Shown here piece by piece: positions 36,065-45,350 of a stretch of DNA of 64,000 nucleotides (position 1 is the stretch's first letter; the number at the start of each line of letters is the position of its first letter). This stretch comes from Polyangiaceae bacterium (GTDB taxonomy: Bacteria > Myxococcota_A > Polyangia > Polyangiales > Polyangiaceae). Made by a program: the position numbers and the translations under genes. The stretch lies in the NCBI GenBank assembly GCA_023150915.1, contig JAKLKA010000003.1, positions 62,001 through 126,000 on the forward strand. The letters are read 5' to 3'. The notes under the pieces are model-generated. The model was not told the DNA's origin and did no database searches. It saw nothing but the letters and a program-made list of their open reading frames with translations.

Positions 36065-37918
36065 ATGACCCAATCCATCGCGTTCGAACCGACCAAGAAA
36101 CGTCTACCCCTTGCCGATCTGGACGTGGACGCCGAGCTGCGCCGCTTCGAGGCCGAAGAGAGCGCGCGCCTCGGGCTCACCGAGCGCGAACGCTGGGTGG
36201 AAGACATGGCGAACCTGAGCTTCACCCGCGCCCAGCGCTCGCAGGTGACGCTGCTGGTGGGCGGGCTCACCATGGCCCACGATCTGTTCGTCGAGGCCTC
36301 GCTGAAGCACGTGGGCTATTCGGTCTTGGCACTCGACGCTCCCGACAACGAGGCTCTGCGGCTCGGCAAGGAGTTCGGCAATCGCGGGCAGTGCAACCCC
36401 ACCTACTTCACGGTGGGGAACCTGGTGAAGTTCCTGACCCACCTGCGCGACACGAAGGGCATGAGCACACGCCAGATCATCGAGTCGTACGTGTTCGTGA
36501 CGGCCGGAGCGTGCGGCCCTTGCCGCTTCGGAATGTACGTGACGGAATACCGGAAGGCGTTGCGCGATGCCGGCTTCGAGGGCTTCCGCGTCATGCTCTT
36601 CCAGCAGCAAGGCGGGCTCTCGCAGGCAAGCGGTGAAGAGATCGGCCTCGAGCTCAACCCCGAGTTCTTCCTGGCGCTGGTCAAGGCCTTGCTCGCGGGC
36701 GACGTGCTCAACGCGCTGGGCTACCGAATTCGACCGTACGAGCTGGAAGCAGGCGCGACCGACCGCGCGCTGGAGCAGTCGAAGCGCATTTGCTACGACG
36801 CGCTCGCTCACGGCAAGAGCATCCTCTGGGCGCTCGGACGCGCGCGCAGGCTGCTGGGCGCCGTTGCCGTCGATCGCACTCGACCCAAGCCACGGGTGGC
36901 CATCATCGGCGAGTTCTGGGCGATGACCACCGAGGGCGACGGCAACTACCAGCTGCAGCGCTTCCTCGAACGCGAGGGCGCCGAGGTGGACATCCAGCTG
37001 GTGACTGCCTGGCTGCTCTACAACATCTGGGAAGTCTCGTGGGACACCGAGAACCGCGCCGAGCTTCGTGCCGAAGACGGCGGGCGCTTCGGGCTCGACG
37101 GGCTCGGCGAATACGGCGCCGCGCGGCGCAAGCTCATGCTCTGGGCCGCAGACCGGGCGTTGCGCGTGGTGTTCCACACCTATGCGTGGTGCGGAGGCCT
37201 CTACGACTATCATTTGCCGGACATGAAAGAGGTGGCGGACGCCGCCATGCCTCACTACGACAACGACCTGAGGGGCGGAGAGGGCCACATGGAGGTCGGC
37301 AAGCTCATCTTGAACGTGATGAAGCAGAAGGCCACCATGACGCTGAGTGTGAAGCCCTTCGGGTGCATGCCGTCGAGCAGTGTCAGTGACGGCGTGCAGT
37401 CACTGGTGACAGAGCGCTTCCCCGGCACGATCTACTGCGCCGTCGAGACCAGCGGGGACGGCGCCGTCAACTTCTACTCGCGCGTGCAGATGTACCTGTT
37501 CAAGGCGCGGCAGGCCGCCGAGGCCGAAGCGCAGGCCGCGCTTGCCGCAAACGGTCTCGACGCCGAAACCCTCGGCGCGGCGCTCGACCGCCACCCACGC
37601 CTTCGGAGGGCGCTGAGCCGCGCGCCGCACTCGGGCGCGTGCACCACCACCGATCTGATCTGCCAGGCAGCAGAGCTCGAGCGGACGACCCGGGCCGAGC
37701 GGGCCCTGGGCACGGCGGTCCGGCTCGCGCGCGGCACCCGAAAGGCGCTGCTCCGCGCCGGAAAGACCCTCCCTTGGATGGTCTCGCTCGCGGCCCAGGC
37801 CACTGTCGAGCTGGGGGAGATCGCGCGCGACGAAGGCCCGAGCGCCCTTCAGAAGACCAAGGGGCGCCTGCTGGCGGTCGCGTTCGGTCTGGGCTCGGAC
37901 GCGCGAGCCGCCGCCTGA
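36065..37918 (+). CDS. second activase-system subunit (HgdB/BcrC-like cysteine-cluster protein)
   Basis: This is a 617-aa protein from ATG 36065 with GAGG upstream. It looks like the C-terminal half that is often fused to activases of this group. An N-terminal domain has EFGNRGQCNPTYFTVGN (Cys110) and FVTAGACGPCRFGMYV (Cys150, Cys153). A second domain ends with KPFGCMPSSSVSDG and a later Cys (IYCAVETSGDG). These Cys-bearing segments are like the Fe-S-binding subunits of 2-hydroxyacyl-CoA dehydratases and benzoyl-CoA reductase. The C-terminal 120 residues are basic and helical. It is probably the electron acceptor of, or a complex partner for, the tandem activase upstream. Confidence 0.8.
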   Translation: MTQSIAFEPTKKRLPLADLDVDAELRRFEAEESARLGLTERERWVEDMANLSFTRAQRSQVTLLVGGLTMAHDLFVEASLKHVGYSVLALDAPDNEALRLGKEFGNRGQCNPTYFTVGNLVKFLTHLRDTKGMSTRQIIESYVFVTAGACGPCRFGMYVTEYRKALRDAGFEGFRVMLFQQQGGLSQASGEEIGLELNPEFFLALVKALLAGDVLNALGYRIRPYELEAGATDRALEQSKRICYDALAHGKSILWALGRARRLLGAVAVDRTRPKPRVAIIGEFWAMTTEGDGNYQLQRFLEREGAEVDIQLVTAWLLYNIWEVSWDTENRAELRAEDGGRFGLDGLGEYGAARRKLMLWAADRALRVVFHTYAWCGGLYDYHLPDMKEVADAAMPHYDNDLRGGEGHMEVGKLILNVMKQKATMTLSVKPFGCMPSSSVSDGVQSLVTERFPGTIYCAVETSGDGAVNFYSRVQMYLFKARQAAEAEAQAALAANGLDAETLGAALDRHPRLRRALSRAPHSGACTTTDLICQAAELERTTRAERALGTAVRLARGTRKALLRAGKTLPWMVSLAAQATVELGEIARDEGPSALQKTKGRLLAVAFGLGSDARAAA

Positions 37919-37968
37919 AGCACGCCGGCTCGACCGGCCTGGAGCGGGGGTGCTATGGTGCGAGCAGC

Positions 37969-39150
37969 ATGTCGGCCCCGAGTCGCGCTCGTTTCGGAGC
38001 ATGGGTGGCCGCGCTCGTCTTCGCCACCAGCGGTTGTCTCAAGACCCTGGACGAATCCCGGATGGACCAGACCGGCGGTGCCGGGACCACCGGCGGCGCG
38101 GGGGGCACCGGGGGCGGCGGCGGGGGCAGCGGCGGGGCCCCCACCGGCGGCAGCGGGGGCAGCGCGGGCAGCGGGGGCAGCGCCGGGTACGTCGCCTACG
38201 ATCCGACGAAGTACCCCGTCACCAAGCTCTGGGCGGGCAAGCCCCCGATCGTGATGGCTGCCGACGAGACCGACGTCTACCTCGCCACGGGCGACGAGGC
38301 AGACGCCGCGCTTCGCCGCGTCCCGATCGCCGGCGGGGCCGACCAAGCGCTACCCCCACTCTTGGAGAAACCGCGCGCCATGTCGGCGCCCTCGACGTCG
38401 GCGTTCGTGTTCGTGGTCGGGGGGAAGAACACCGGATCGGACGGCAGTGTGGTCCGCACCACGAAGGCCGGCGGCCCCAAGGACGCGATCGCCATCGCTG
38501 GGCAGACGCCGCTGGGCGGCCGGGCAGTGTTCGCGGCGACGGATGGCTTCGCGTACGTGACCTTCGACACCGACGCGACGCATCCGGTCGGGCTCGCTCG
38601 CTTCGGCCTTGGCTCGGGGGTGTCCAATGCGACGGCGCTCTACACCGCCTCGGGTGCCGAGACTGCCGGAGCGGTCGTGGCCAGCGGCGCCTGCGTCTAT
38701 TGGGTCTCGGCCGGCGACATCTGGGTCATGCCCACCGGCGGCGGGGCCCGGGCGGGCGCGCTCGATGCGCCCGTGACCGATGCCGTCGGGCTGACTGCCG
38801 ACGCGGCGAACTTCTACTACACCCGCGGCGACGGCAGCGTCTGGGCGCGCGCGCTCTCGGGCTCGGGGTGCGACGGGAAGGGAGCTGCGCCGAAACAGCT
38901 CGCCGCTGGGTTCTCCAACATCGGCCCGGTGATTCGCTTCAAGTCGAGCGCCACCGTGGCCTGGGCGGCCCGCGGCGACGAGACCCAAGGCTATGCCGGC
39001 GGCGGTGTGTTTTCGATGCCGGCGGGCGGCGGCACGCCGACCCAGATCGCCCCGAAAGAGTCCGGGCCGACGGCCGTCGCCGACTCCCCCTACGACGTGG
39101 TCTTCACCACCAGCACCGGCGAGCTGCGCAAGGTGCCGAAACCGAAGTGA
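37969..39150 (+). CDS. lipoprotein with Gly-rich linker and repeated beta (propeller-like) domain
   Basis: This is a 393-aa protein from ATG 37969 with lipobox ATSGC (Cys19). It has a Gly/Thr/Ser linker of about 40 residues, then a region of repeated YW/DxY-type strands (VYLATGDEADAALRRVPIAG, VYWVSAGDIWVMPTGGGARA, YYTRGDGSVWARAL) like a DUF5050 or other beta-propeller lipoprotein of myxobacteria. The extended -10-like TGC-TATGGT (37951-37959) ends 9 nt before the ATG, with no Shine-Dalgarno. It follows the activase operon by 50 nt, but the promoter suggests it is separate. Confidence 0.68.
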   Translation: MSAPSRARFGAWVAALVFATSGCLKTLDESRMDQTGGAGTTGGAGGTGGGGGGSGGAPTGGSGGSAGSGGSAGYVAYDPTKYPVTKLWAGKPPIVMAADETDVYLATGDEADAALRRVPIAGGADQALPPLLEKPRAMSAPSTSAFVFVVGGKNTGSDGSVVRTTKAGGPKDAIAIAGQTPLGGRAVFAATDGFAYVTFDTDATHPVGLARFGLGSGVSNATALYTASGAETAGAVVASGACVYWVSAGDIWVMPTGGGARAGALDAPVTDAVGLTADAANFYYTRGDGSVWARALSGSGCDGKGAAPKQLAAGFSNIGPVIRFKSSATVAWAARGDETQGYAGGGVFSMPAGGGTPTQIAPKESGPTAVADSPYDVVFTTSTGELRKVPKPK

Positions 39151-39153
39151 CGG

Positions 39154-39567
39154 TCACTCGGCCACGGGTTTGAACACCCACATGCCGCCGTTGGTCGCGC
39201 TGGAGCCATTGCCCCAGGTCCCCGAGATCTTGCCGTCGTCCTTCTTGGCCAGCTTGGCCTTGCCGCTGGCACCCGGCTCTTCCCAGTCGCAGTCGAGGTC
39301 CTTCTCGCCGACCACCTTGCAGTCCATCGACCCGCTCTTGCCAGCATACAGGCAGTTCACGTTGCGCTTCACCTGGGTGCACTTCGCCTTGCCCCAGTTG
39401 CTCACGTAGGTGCCCTTGAAGTCGGCGAGCTTCTCTTCCGGGGCCGGCGGAGCGGCCGGCGGCGGCGGCGGCTCGGCGGCGGCCTGTTGCTGCTGGGGCG
39501 GCCCCTCCTTCTTGCAGGCGAGCAGAGCCGAGACGACAAGCATGAGGCAGGCCGAGGTCGTGCGCAT
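39154..39567 (-). CDS. small lipoprotein, unknown
   Basis: This is a 137-aa protein from ATG 39567, with GGAGAG 6-7 nt upstream. The lipobox is SALLAC (Cys18), followed by a Gln/Pro/Ala linker, then a small domain with four Cys (KCTQ, NCLY, DCKVV, DCDWE) and a beta-rich C-terminus. It could be a periplasmic binding or inhibitor domain. It is convergent with the 37969 gene, 3 nt apart. Confidence 0.6.
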   Translation of the reverse strand: MRTTSACLMLVVSALLACKKEGPPQQQQAAAEPPPPPAAPPAPEEKLADFKGTYVSNWGKAKCTQVKRNVNCLYAGKSGSMDCKVVGEKDLDCDWEEPGASGKAKLAKKDDGKISGTWGNGSSATNGGMWVFKPVAE

Positions 39568-39672
39568 TCTGAGCTCTCCGATGGCTTTCGTGGGGCCAGA
39601 GCCGTGGGCCCTGCCGGACCCGTTTGCCATCTGGCAGCGAAGATCCTATCACGCGCCCGAGCGGCCGACGCC

Positions 39673-40887
39673 ATGACTCAGAAGAACCAAAAAGACCGAG
39701 TGGTGTTCCACCTTGCGGGCCCCGATCGTCCGGGCGTGACGGCCCGAATCGCAGAGATCGTGGCCCAAGAGGGCGCTCAGCTGGTCGACATCGGCCAGAG
39801 CGTGCTGCACGGCTACCTCACGCTGTCGGCCATCGTCGAGATCCCCGCCAGCTCGGCGGCGTTGCGCGAAGTGTTGTTCTTCGCTTCGGATCTGGGGCTG
39901 CGCCTCGAGGTCACCAAGTTCGAGCCGGCATCCACCGCCCGCTCGGAGCACTTGCCCAGCGGCCTGTGCGTGACGGTGCTGGGGCAGCTGGCCAACGGCC
40001 GCGCCGTGGCGGCCATCACCCGCAACATGGCGGCCCGCGGGATGAACATCTTGGAGATCCGCTCGCTGTCGGACGACGACCTCGACGGGCTCGAGCTGCT
40101 GGCCGATCTTCCGCCGGGCCCGCTGGTGAAGCACGAAGAGCTCGCCGAGCTCCGTGGTCAGTTCCTGGAGCTGGGGGCGTCGCTGGGCGTGGATCTGGCG
40201 GTGCAGCGCGACGACATCTATCGCCGCAGCAAGCGCATGGTGGTGATGGACGTGGACTCGACCTTCGTGAAGGGCGAGTTCATCGACGAGCTGGCAGGGT
40301 TGGTCGGCGTGAAGGAGCAGGTCGCCGCCATCACCGCGCGCGCCATGCGCGGCGAGCTGGACTTCAAGAGCGCCCTCGCAGAGCGCGTGAAGCTGCTCGA
40401 GGGCCTCAGCATGGATCGCGCCCGCGAGCTGGCCTCTCGTTTCGAGCTCACGCCGGGCGCCGAGCGCTTCGTTCGCATCCTGAAGAGCCTGGGGTTCCGC
40501 GTGGGTCTGGTGAGTGGTGGCTTCGACTTCTTCGTCGAGCCATTGAAGCAGCGCTTCGGGCTCGACTTCGCGTTCTCGAACGAGCTCGAGGTTCAGGGCG
40601 GGGTGCTCACCGGCCGCGTCCAGGGTTCGATCGTCGACGGCGAGCGCAAGGCCCAGGTGCTCCGCGACATGTCCAAGGTCTACGGCTGCCGACTGGAGCA
40701 GACCGTGGCCATCGGAGACGGCGCCAACGACATGTTGATGCTCAAGGCAGCCGGCCTGGGCATCGCCTTCCGGGCGAAGCCCAAGCTGCAAGAGGTGGCA
40801 GACATGAGCCTGAACCACCACGAGCGGCTCGACACGCTGCTCTTCTTGATGGGGTTCCACGCCCGCGACCTGCGCGGCGTCGAGTGA
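39673..40887 (+). CDS. serB: phosphoserine phosphatase with N-terminal ACT domains
   Basis: This is a 404-aa protein from ATG 39673; the frame continues upstream without meaning. It has two ACT-like regulatory domains at the N-terminus (LAGPDRPGVTARIAEIVAQE and GLCVTVLGQLANGRAV, roughly residues 8-165). The HAD phosphatase domain follows, with the nucleophile motif VVMDVDSTFVKGEFIDELA, LVSGGFDFF and IGDGANDMLMLKAAGLGIAF. This is the last step of serine synthesis. The ACT domains presumably bind serine or related amino acids. The next gene starts 2 nt after the stop, so they are an operon. Confidence 0.9.
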   Translation: MTQKNQKDRVVFHLAGPDRPGVTARIAEIVAQEGAQLVDIGQSVLHGYLTLSAIVEIPASSAALREVLFFASDLGLRLEVTKFEPASTARSEHLPSGLCVTVLGQLANGRAVAAITRNMAARGMNILEIRSLSDDDLDGLELLADLPPGPLVKHEELAELRGQFLELGASLGVDLAVQRDDIYRRSKRMVVMDVDSTFVKGEFIDELAGLVGVKEQVAAITARAMRGELDFKSALAERVKLLEGLSMDRARELASRFELTPGAERFVRILKSLGFRVGLVSGGFDFFVEPLKQRFGLDFAFSNELEVQGGVLTGRVQGSIVDGERKAQVLRDMSKVYGCRLEQTVAIGDGANDMLMLKAAGLGIAFRAKPKLQEVADMSLNHHERLDTLLFLMGFHARDLRGVE

Positions 40888-40888
40888 C

Positions 40889-41641
40889 ATGGCCAAGCTG
40901 CGCGCGCTGCCGTTGGTCCTTCCGGCAGACCAGCTCTCGGGCGCGGCCCCTGCGGCATTCGAGCGCGCGCTGGCGCAGGCCGCCGCGGGCGACGCCACGC
41001 ACCGCGGGCTGCTGCAGCTGTGCTCGACCCTCTGCCTCCACGCCATCGCACAGTGCGCACCGCCCAGCGCCCAGCGACCCGTTCGACACGCACTCGACGT
41101 GGTGGAAGGCTTCGTGGGCGGTCGGCTCGACGCGCCCGCGGTCGCCAAGGCGCGCGCCGAGCTCTTCTCGGCACTGGCCCCCCTCGAGCGCGCCACCGCC
41201 GACGCAGTGCGCGGGGCGCTCTCGCGCGAGGCACGCCCACCGAAGTCAGCGACGCCCCTGGACCCCCACGCCGACGCGGTGGTGGTCCGGTGGGCCACGC
41301 TGGGCGCACACTATGCCGCCAGCGCGGCCGTGATCACCCTCGACGCCGTGGCCGCGCCCCGCGACGCGGTCCGCGTCCCCGCTCAGGCCGCCGGGGCGGT
41401 GGCCTATCGCTTCGTCGGGCTCGGTCACGCGCGCGCCGCCGACTTGCGCCAGCACGCGCTCGAGCAGGCCCAGTGGGAGCACGAGCGCACCGGCGCGGGC
41501 GAGCACGGGCACGGCCAGTTGGCGATCCAGCTCTGGCACGAGTTCTTGGGCGCCGCCTGGAAAGACGTGAGCGACGCGCAGCGCCTGCAGTATTTCGAGC
41601 TGATCGAGTGGGCGTTGCCCCCGGCACTTCGCCCGAGCTGA
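40889..41641 (+). CDS. unknown cytoplasmic protein behind serB
   Basis: This 250-aa protein starts at ATG 40889, one base after the serB stop. It is Ala-rich, helical and without signal or membrane segments. I see no catalytic motif; short conserved-looking pieces are RHALDVVEGFVGGRL and HGQLAIQLWHEFLGAAW. Its coupling to serB could mean a role in amino acid metabolism, but this is context only. It is convergent with the methyltransferase gene, 2 nt from that stop. Confidence 0.55.
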   Translation: MAKLRALPLVLPADQLSGAAPAAFERALAQAAAGDATHRGLLQLCSTLCLHAIAQCAPPSAQRPVRHALDVVEGFVGGRLDAPAVAKARAELFSALAPLERATADAVRGALSREARPPKSATPLDPHADAVVVRWATLGAHYAASAAVITLDAVAAPRDAVRVPAQAAGAVAYRFVGLGHARAADLRQHALEQAQWEHERTGAGEHGHGQLAIQLWHEFLGAAWKDVSDAQRLQYFELIEWALPPALRPS

Positions 41642-41643
41642 GC

Positions 41644-42303
41644 TCATCGCTTGCGCGCGAGCAGCAGGCCGTCACCGATGGGTACCAGCGACGAGCTGAC
41701 CCGCGAGTCGCCAGCCACCTTGCGATTCAGCTCACGAATGGCCACGGTGTCGGCGTCTCGCTTTTCGGGGTCGGCCACGTCGCCGTTCCACAGGGCGTTG
41801 TCCACCAAGATCAGCCCGCCCGGCCGCACGAGCTCGAGGCACCGCTCGTAGTAGGCGTCGTAGCTCTCCTTGTCGGCGTCGATGAACGCGAAGTCGAACG
41901 TGCCGGATTGCCCCCGAGCCACGAGCTCGCTCAGGGTCTCGAGCGCCGGGCGCAGATGAAGCTCGATCTTGTCGGCGACCCCGGCGCGTTCGAAGTAGCG
42001 GCGGGCCACGGTCGTCCACTCCTGGTTCACGTCGCACGCAACCAGTCGGCCGCCCTCGGGCAACGCCAACGCGACGCTGAGCGCGCTGTACCCGGTGAAG
42101 ACGCCGACCTCGACCGCGAGCCGCGCCGACGCGAGCTCGACCAAGAGGCGCATCAGCTGCCCCTGCTCGGGTGCAATCTGCATACGCGCCAAGGGCATGA
42201 GCCGTGTCTCTGCGCGGAGCTCGGCCAGCACCGCCGGCTCGTGGACCATCTGAAGCAAGTAGTCGTGAATGCGGTCGTCGACCGTGATCGTGCGATTGGA
42301 CAT
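41644..42303 (-). CDS. SAM-dependent O-methyltransferase (CCoAOMT family)
   Basis: This is a 219-aa protein from ATG 42303. It has the class I methyltransferase features VEVGVFTGYSALSVALALP (SAM motif I), FDFAFIDADKESYDAYYERC (motif with catalytic metal-binding Asp) and GGLILVDNALWNG, typical of caffeoyl-CoA/catechol-type O-methyltransferases. These need a divalent metal and act on catechols or other vicinal diols. The substrate is unknown. It lies 7 nt after the M20 peptidase gene, probably one operon. Confidence 0.85.
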   Translation of the reverse strand: MSNRTITVDDRIHDYLLQMVHEPAVLAELRAETRLMPLARMQIAPEQGQLMRLLVELASARLAVEVGVFTGYSALSVALALPEGGRLVACDVNQEWTTVARRYFERAGVADKIELHLRPALETLSELVARGQSGTFDFAFIDADKESYDAYYERCLELVRPGGLILVDNALWNGDVADPEKRDADTVAIRELNRKVAGDSRVSSSLVPIGDGLLLARKR

Positions 42304-42310
42304 GGCTGCC

Positions 42311-43657
42311 TCACCCAGAAGCGCAGAAATCGCGCACCAGCTCCGACAGCACGCCGAAGCCCCAGACGAAGCCATCGATCGGGATGCGCTCGTCGTGACC
42401 GTGATACATGCGAGTGAAGTTCAGCTCGGGCGGCAGGCGCACCGGTGAAAACCCGTAGCAGGTAGCCCCCAGCCGGGCGTACGCGAACGAGTCGGTGAAG
42501 CCCGGGATCATGTAGGGCACCACGGTTCCGCCCGGGTCGTGCCGATCAATCGACCTCACGATGGCGTCGTACAGCGGCGTGTCGGTGCGGAACACCGTGC
42601 CATCGTGTTGCTCGAGGACGTTCAGTCGCAGCTCGCGGCCGATGACCTCTTGCACCTCGGCCAAGAACTCCCCCACGCTGGCTCCGGGGACCACTCGCCC
42701 GTCGAGCTCGGCGCGGGCCTCGGACGGGATGACGTTGACCTTCTGCCCCGCGCGCACAATGGTGGGCGACACGGTGTTGCGCAGCATGGCGTTGATGCCG
42801 CGGGCCTGGTCGGGGTTCTGGCGCTCGAGCGTGTCGAGCAAGAAGCCCGCCAGCCGGGGCTCGAGCATCAGCGGCATGATCTTGCTCTGAGGGAACGGCG
42901 CCCCCCGAGCCAGCGTGCGCAAGAAGTGGTCGACGACCGGGGTCACGCGCTGTGGCAGACGCGTTTCCCCCAGGGCATGAATGGCTCGCGAGAGCTTCAC
43001 CACGGCGTTGTTCGAGTGCGGCATCGAGCCGTGCCCGGGATCACCGGTCGCCACCAGCTCGAACCAGCAGATGCCCTTCTCGGACACCTGCACCGGATAG
43101 AACCGCGACGCACCCATGTGCAGGGTGTGGCCACCGACCTCGTTGAGCACGTATTCGGCACGCACCAGCTCAGGGTGCTGCTGCACCAAGAACAGTGCGC
43201 CGTGGTTCGACCCTGCTTCTTCGTCGGCGACACCGGCAAAGATCACGTCGCGATTCAGCTTCGCACCCGAGCGTTTGAGTGCCACCAACGTCATGGCGCT
43301 CATCGCGACCATGTTCTTCATGTCGATCGCGCCGCGGCCCCAGACGAAACCGTCGGCCTCGTGGGCCGCGAACGGATCGCACGACCACGACTCGCGATCG
43401 ACGGGAACCACGTCGAGGTGGCCGTTCAGCAGCAGCGGCCCACGGTCCCCCGTGCCCCGCAAACGCGCCACGATACTGGCACGTGTCGGCGCGCTCTCGA
43501 CGATCGTGTGCTCGATGCCCTCGCGCTCGAAGAGCCGCCCGAGCAGCTCGGCGGCGGGGCGCTCGTTGCCGGGCGGATTGGTGGTGTCGATCCGGAGCAG
43601 CGCCTTGAACAGGTCCAGGGTTTCCGCTGCGGTTTTGTCGATGGCGATCGCGGACAT
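42311..43657 (-). CDS. M20-family zinc peptidase/deacylase
   Basis: This is a 448-aa protein from ATG 43657. It has the M20 motifs LLLNGHLDVVPVD (metal His and Asp), WGRGAIDMKNM (bridging Asp), AGVADEEAGSNHG (catalytic Glu pair) and GSMPHSNNAV-type dimerisation region, ending with MYHGHDERI (metal His). It is related to ArgE, DapE and carboxypeptidase-type deacylases; the exact substrate is not visible. There is no signal peptide. It shares an operon with the O-methyltransferase and is divergent from the kinase gene, 58 nt away. Confidence 0.86.
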   Translation of the reverse strand: MSAIAIDKTAAETLDLFKALLRIDTTNPPGNERPAAELLGRLFEREGIEHTIVESAPTRASIVARLRGTGDRGPLLLNGHLDVVPVDRESWSCDPFAAHEADGFVWGRGAIDMKNMVAMSAMTLVALKRSGAKLNRDVIFAGVADEEAGSNHGALFLVQQHPELVRAEYVLNEVGGHTLHMGASRFYPVQVSEKGICWFELVATGDPGHGSMPHSNNAVVKLSRAIHALGETRLPQRVTPVVDHFLRTLARGAPFPQSKIMPLMLEPRLAGFLLDTLERQNPDQARGINAMLRNTVSPTIVRAGQKVNVIPSEARAELDGRVVPGASVGEFLAEVQEVIGRELRLNVLEQHDGTVFRTDTPLYDAIVRSIDRHDPGGTVVPYMIPGFTDSFAYARLGATCYGFSPVRLPPELNFTRMYHGHDERIPIDGFVWGFGVLSELVRDFCASG

Positions 43658-43715
43658 CGTGTGCCTTCGTCATACTACCGAAAGCCGCAGAAAACCGTGG
43701 TAATCTCGGGGGCTC

Positions 43716-45350
43716 ATGTCAGCCGACCTCGACGCGCCGACTTTTCCGGAGCGCGTGGGTCGTTACGAGCTGCTGCTGCCCATCGGCACCGGGGGCATGG
43801 CCACCGTCTACCTGGCGCGCGTGGCGGTGGTCGGCAACGTACACCGCGAGGTGGCCCTCAAGCTGATGCACCCTTTCCTGAGCGCAGAGGGGCGCGAGTC
43901 CACGGTCTCGCTGGTCGAAGAGGCCAAGCTGGCGGTGCGCATTCGCCACCCGAACGTCGTACCGGTAATCGAGGTGGGCGACAGCGCCCAGGGCGTCTTC
44001 TTGGTGATGGAATACGTCGAAGGCGACACGCTCAGCGGTCTGCACCGGGCGGTGCGCACGGACGGCTCGCTCTTGCCGCTGAACGTCGCAGGCCGGATCT
44101 TGGTGGACGCGCTGGCCGGGCTCCACGCCGCGCACGAGCTCCGCGACGACGAGGGCGTGCTGCTCGATCTGGTCCATCGCGACTTCAGCCCGCAGAACAT
44201 CTTGGTCGGCACCGATGGTGTCAGTCGCCTCACCGACTTCGGCGTCGCCAAGGCCGCGGGGCGGGTCAACGTGACCAGCTCGGGGATCATCAAGGGCAAG
44301 GTGGCCTACATGGCGCCGGAGCAGGCGCTGGGAAAGAAAGTCGACCGGCGCTGCGACGTGTGGGCGGCCGGCGTGGTGGCGTGGGAGGTCCTCGCCGGGC
44401 AGCGCCTCTACCGACAAGAGGACCAGGTCGCGACGCTGCTCAAGATCGTGAACGAGCCGCCACCGCGGATCTCGACGGTGCGCGCCGACGTACCCCAGGT
44501 GCTGGACGATCTGGTGGCCGAGACGCTCACCATGGATGTCGAGAAGCGCATCGGCACGGCCGACGAGCTGCGTCGGCGCCTGACCGAGGCATGGAAGTCT
44601 GCCGGTGGGCTGGCAGATGCCCACGAGGTCAGTGACTTCGTGCAGCGCACCGCACGCCCCAAGATCGAGGCGCGGCGGGAGCAGGTCAGCCGGGTGATCA
44701 AGCTCAGAAGCAGCATGCCCACGCTGAGCGGCGTATCCACGGGCTCGGTCGCCGCTGCGTCCCCGGACGAAACCACGAGCGCGATCTCGGCGTCGAGCCT
44801 GGCGCGGCACAGCCAGTCGGACAGAGAGCTCTCTCCCCCGCAGCCGGGTGGCGCACGTCCCAAGTTGTGGGCGATGGGCGCCGCGCTGTCGTTGGCGGTG
44901 GTGGCCGGCGGCGCTTGGCTGCTCGGTCGAAGCCAATCGCGCCCAGCAGAAGCTCCGGCCAGCGCGCTGCCCGCGCCCGCGGCGCAGCCGTCGGCGGCAG
45001 TCCGGCCCGAGCCGTCGGCTCAGCCCGCCGCCGTCGAGCTGATGGTCGACGCCAACGCCCCCATCAAGTCCCTGCGGATCAACGGTCGAGAGGTCTCCGT
45101 CGGAGAACCGACCAAGGCCCTGCGAATCGCGCTCGTGGGCGGCGAGCCGACTGCCCCCCTGGAGGTCGAGGCGAGCGCCGACGACCGGCGAAAGGCCAGC
45201 GCCAGGGCCCCGGCCGGCACGAGGGCGCTCAGCCTGGTGTTCGCCGATCCGAAGAAGGCGAGCCCCACTGCACCCGCCGGCAAAGTCGTGAGAGACTTGG
45301 TCAAGCCGCCCGATCTTCCCGGGCTGGCCCCGACCCCCTACGAGAAATGA
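43716..45350 (+). CDS. membrane-bound Ser/Thr protein kinase
   Basis: This is a 544-aa protein. The kinase domain spans residues 16-290, with Gly loop IGTGGMATVY (24-27), Lys49 in VALKLMH, HRDFSPQN (154-161), DFGVAK (174-176) and YMAPEQ. A linker of about 90 residues precedes a single membrane helix (about 384-403, MGAALSLAVVAGGAWLL). The extracytoplasmic tail is Pro/Ala-rich with a small beta domain (SLRINGREVSV, a PEGA-like unit). TAATCT (43701-43706) ends 9 nt before the ATG, suggesting a leaderless start. The next gene overlaps as ATGA. Confidence 0.88.
   Translation: MSADLDAPTFPERVGRYELLLPIGTGGMATVYLARVAVVGNVHREVALKLMHPFLSAEGRESTVSLVEEAKLAVRIRHPNVVPVIEVGDSAQGVFLVMEYVEGDTLSGLHRAVRTDGSLLPLNVAGRILVDALAGLHAAHELRDDEGVLLDLVHRDFSPQNILVGTDGVSRLTDFGVAKAAGRVNVTSSGIIKGKVAYMAPEQALGKKVDRRCDVWAAGVVAWEVLAGQRLYRQEDQVATLLKIVNEPPPRISTVRADVPQVLDDLVAETLTMDVEKRIGTADELRRRLTEAWKSAGGLADAHEVSDFVQRTARPKIEARREQVSRVIKLRSSMPTLSGVSTGSVAAASPDETTSAISASSLARHSQSDRELSPPQPGGARPKLWAMGAALSLAVVAGGAWLLGRSQSRPAEAPASALPAPAAQPSAAVRPEPSAQPAAVELMVDANAPIKSLRINGREVSVGEPTKALRIALVGGEPTAPLEVEASADDRRKASARAPAGTRALSLVFADPKKASPTAPAGKVVRDLVKPPDLPGLAPTPYEK

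Noticed and set aside
43651-43716. Promoter of the M20 gene: TAGTAT box on the minus strand
   Set aside because: Spacing to the ATG is longer than at the other leaderless-type genes and no -35 is visible, so it was not listed.
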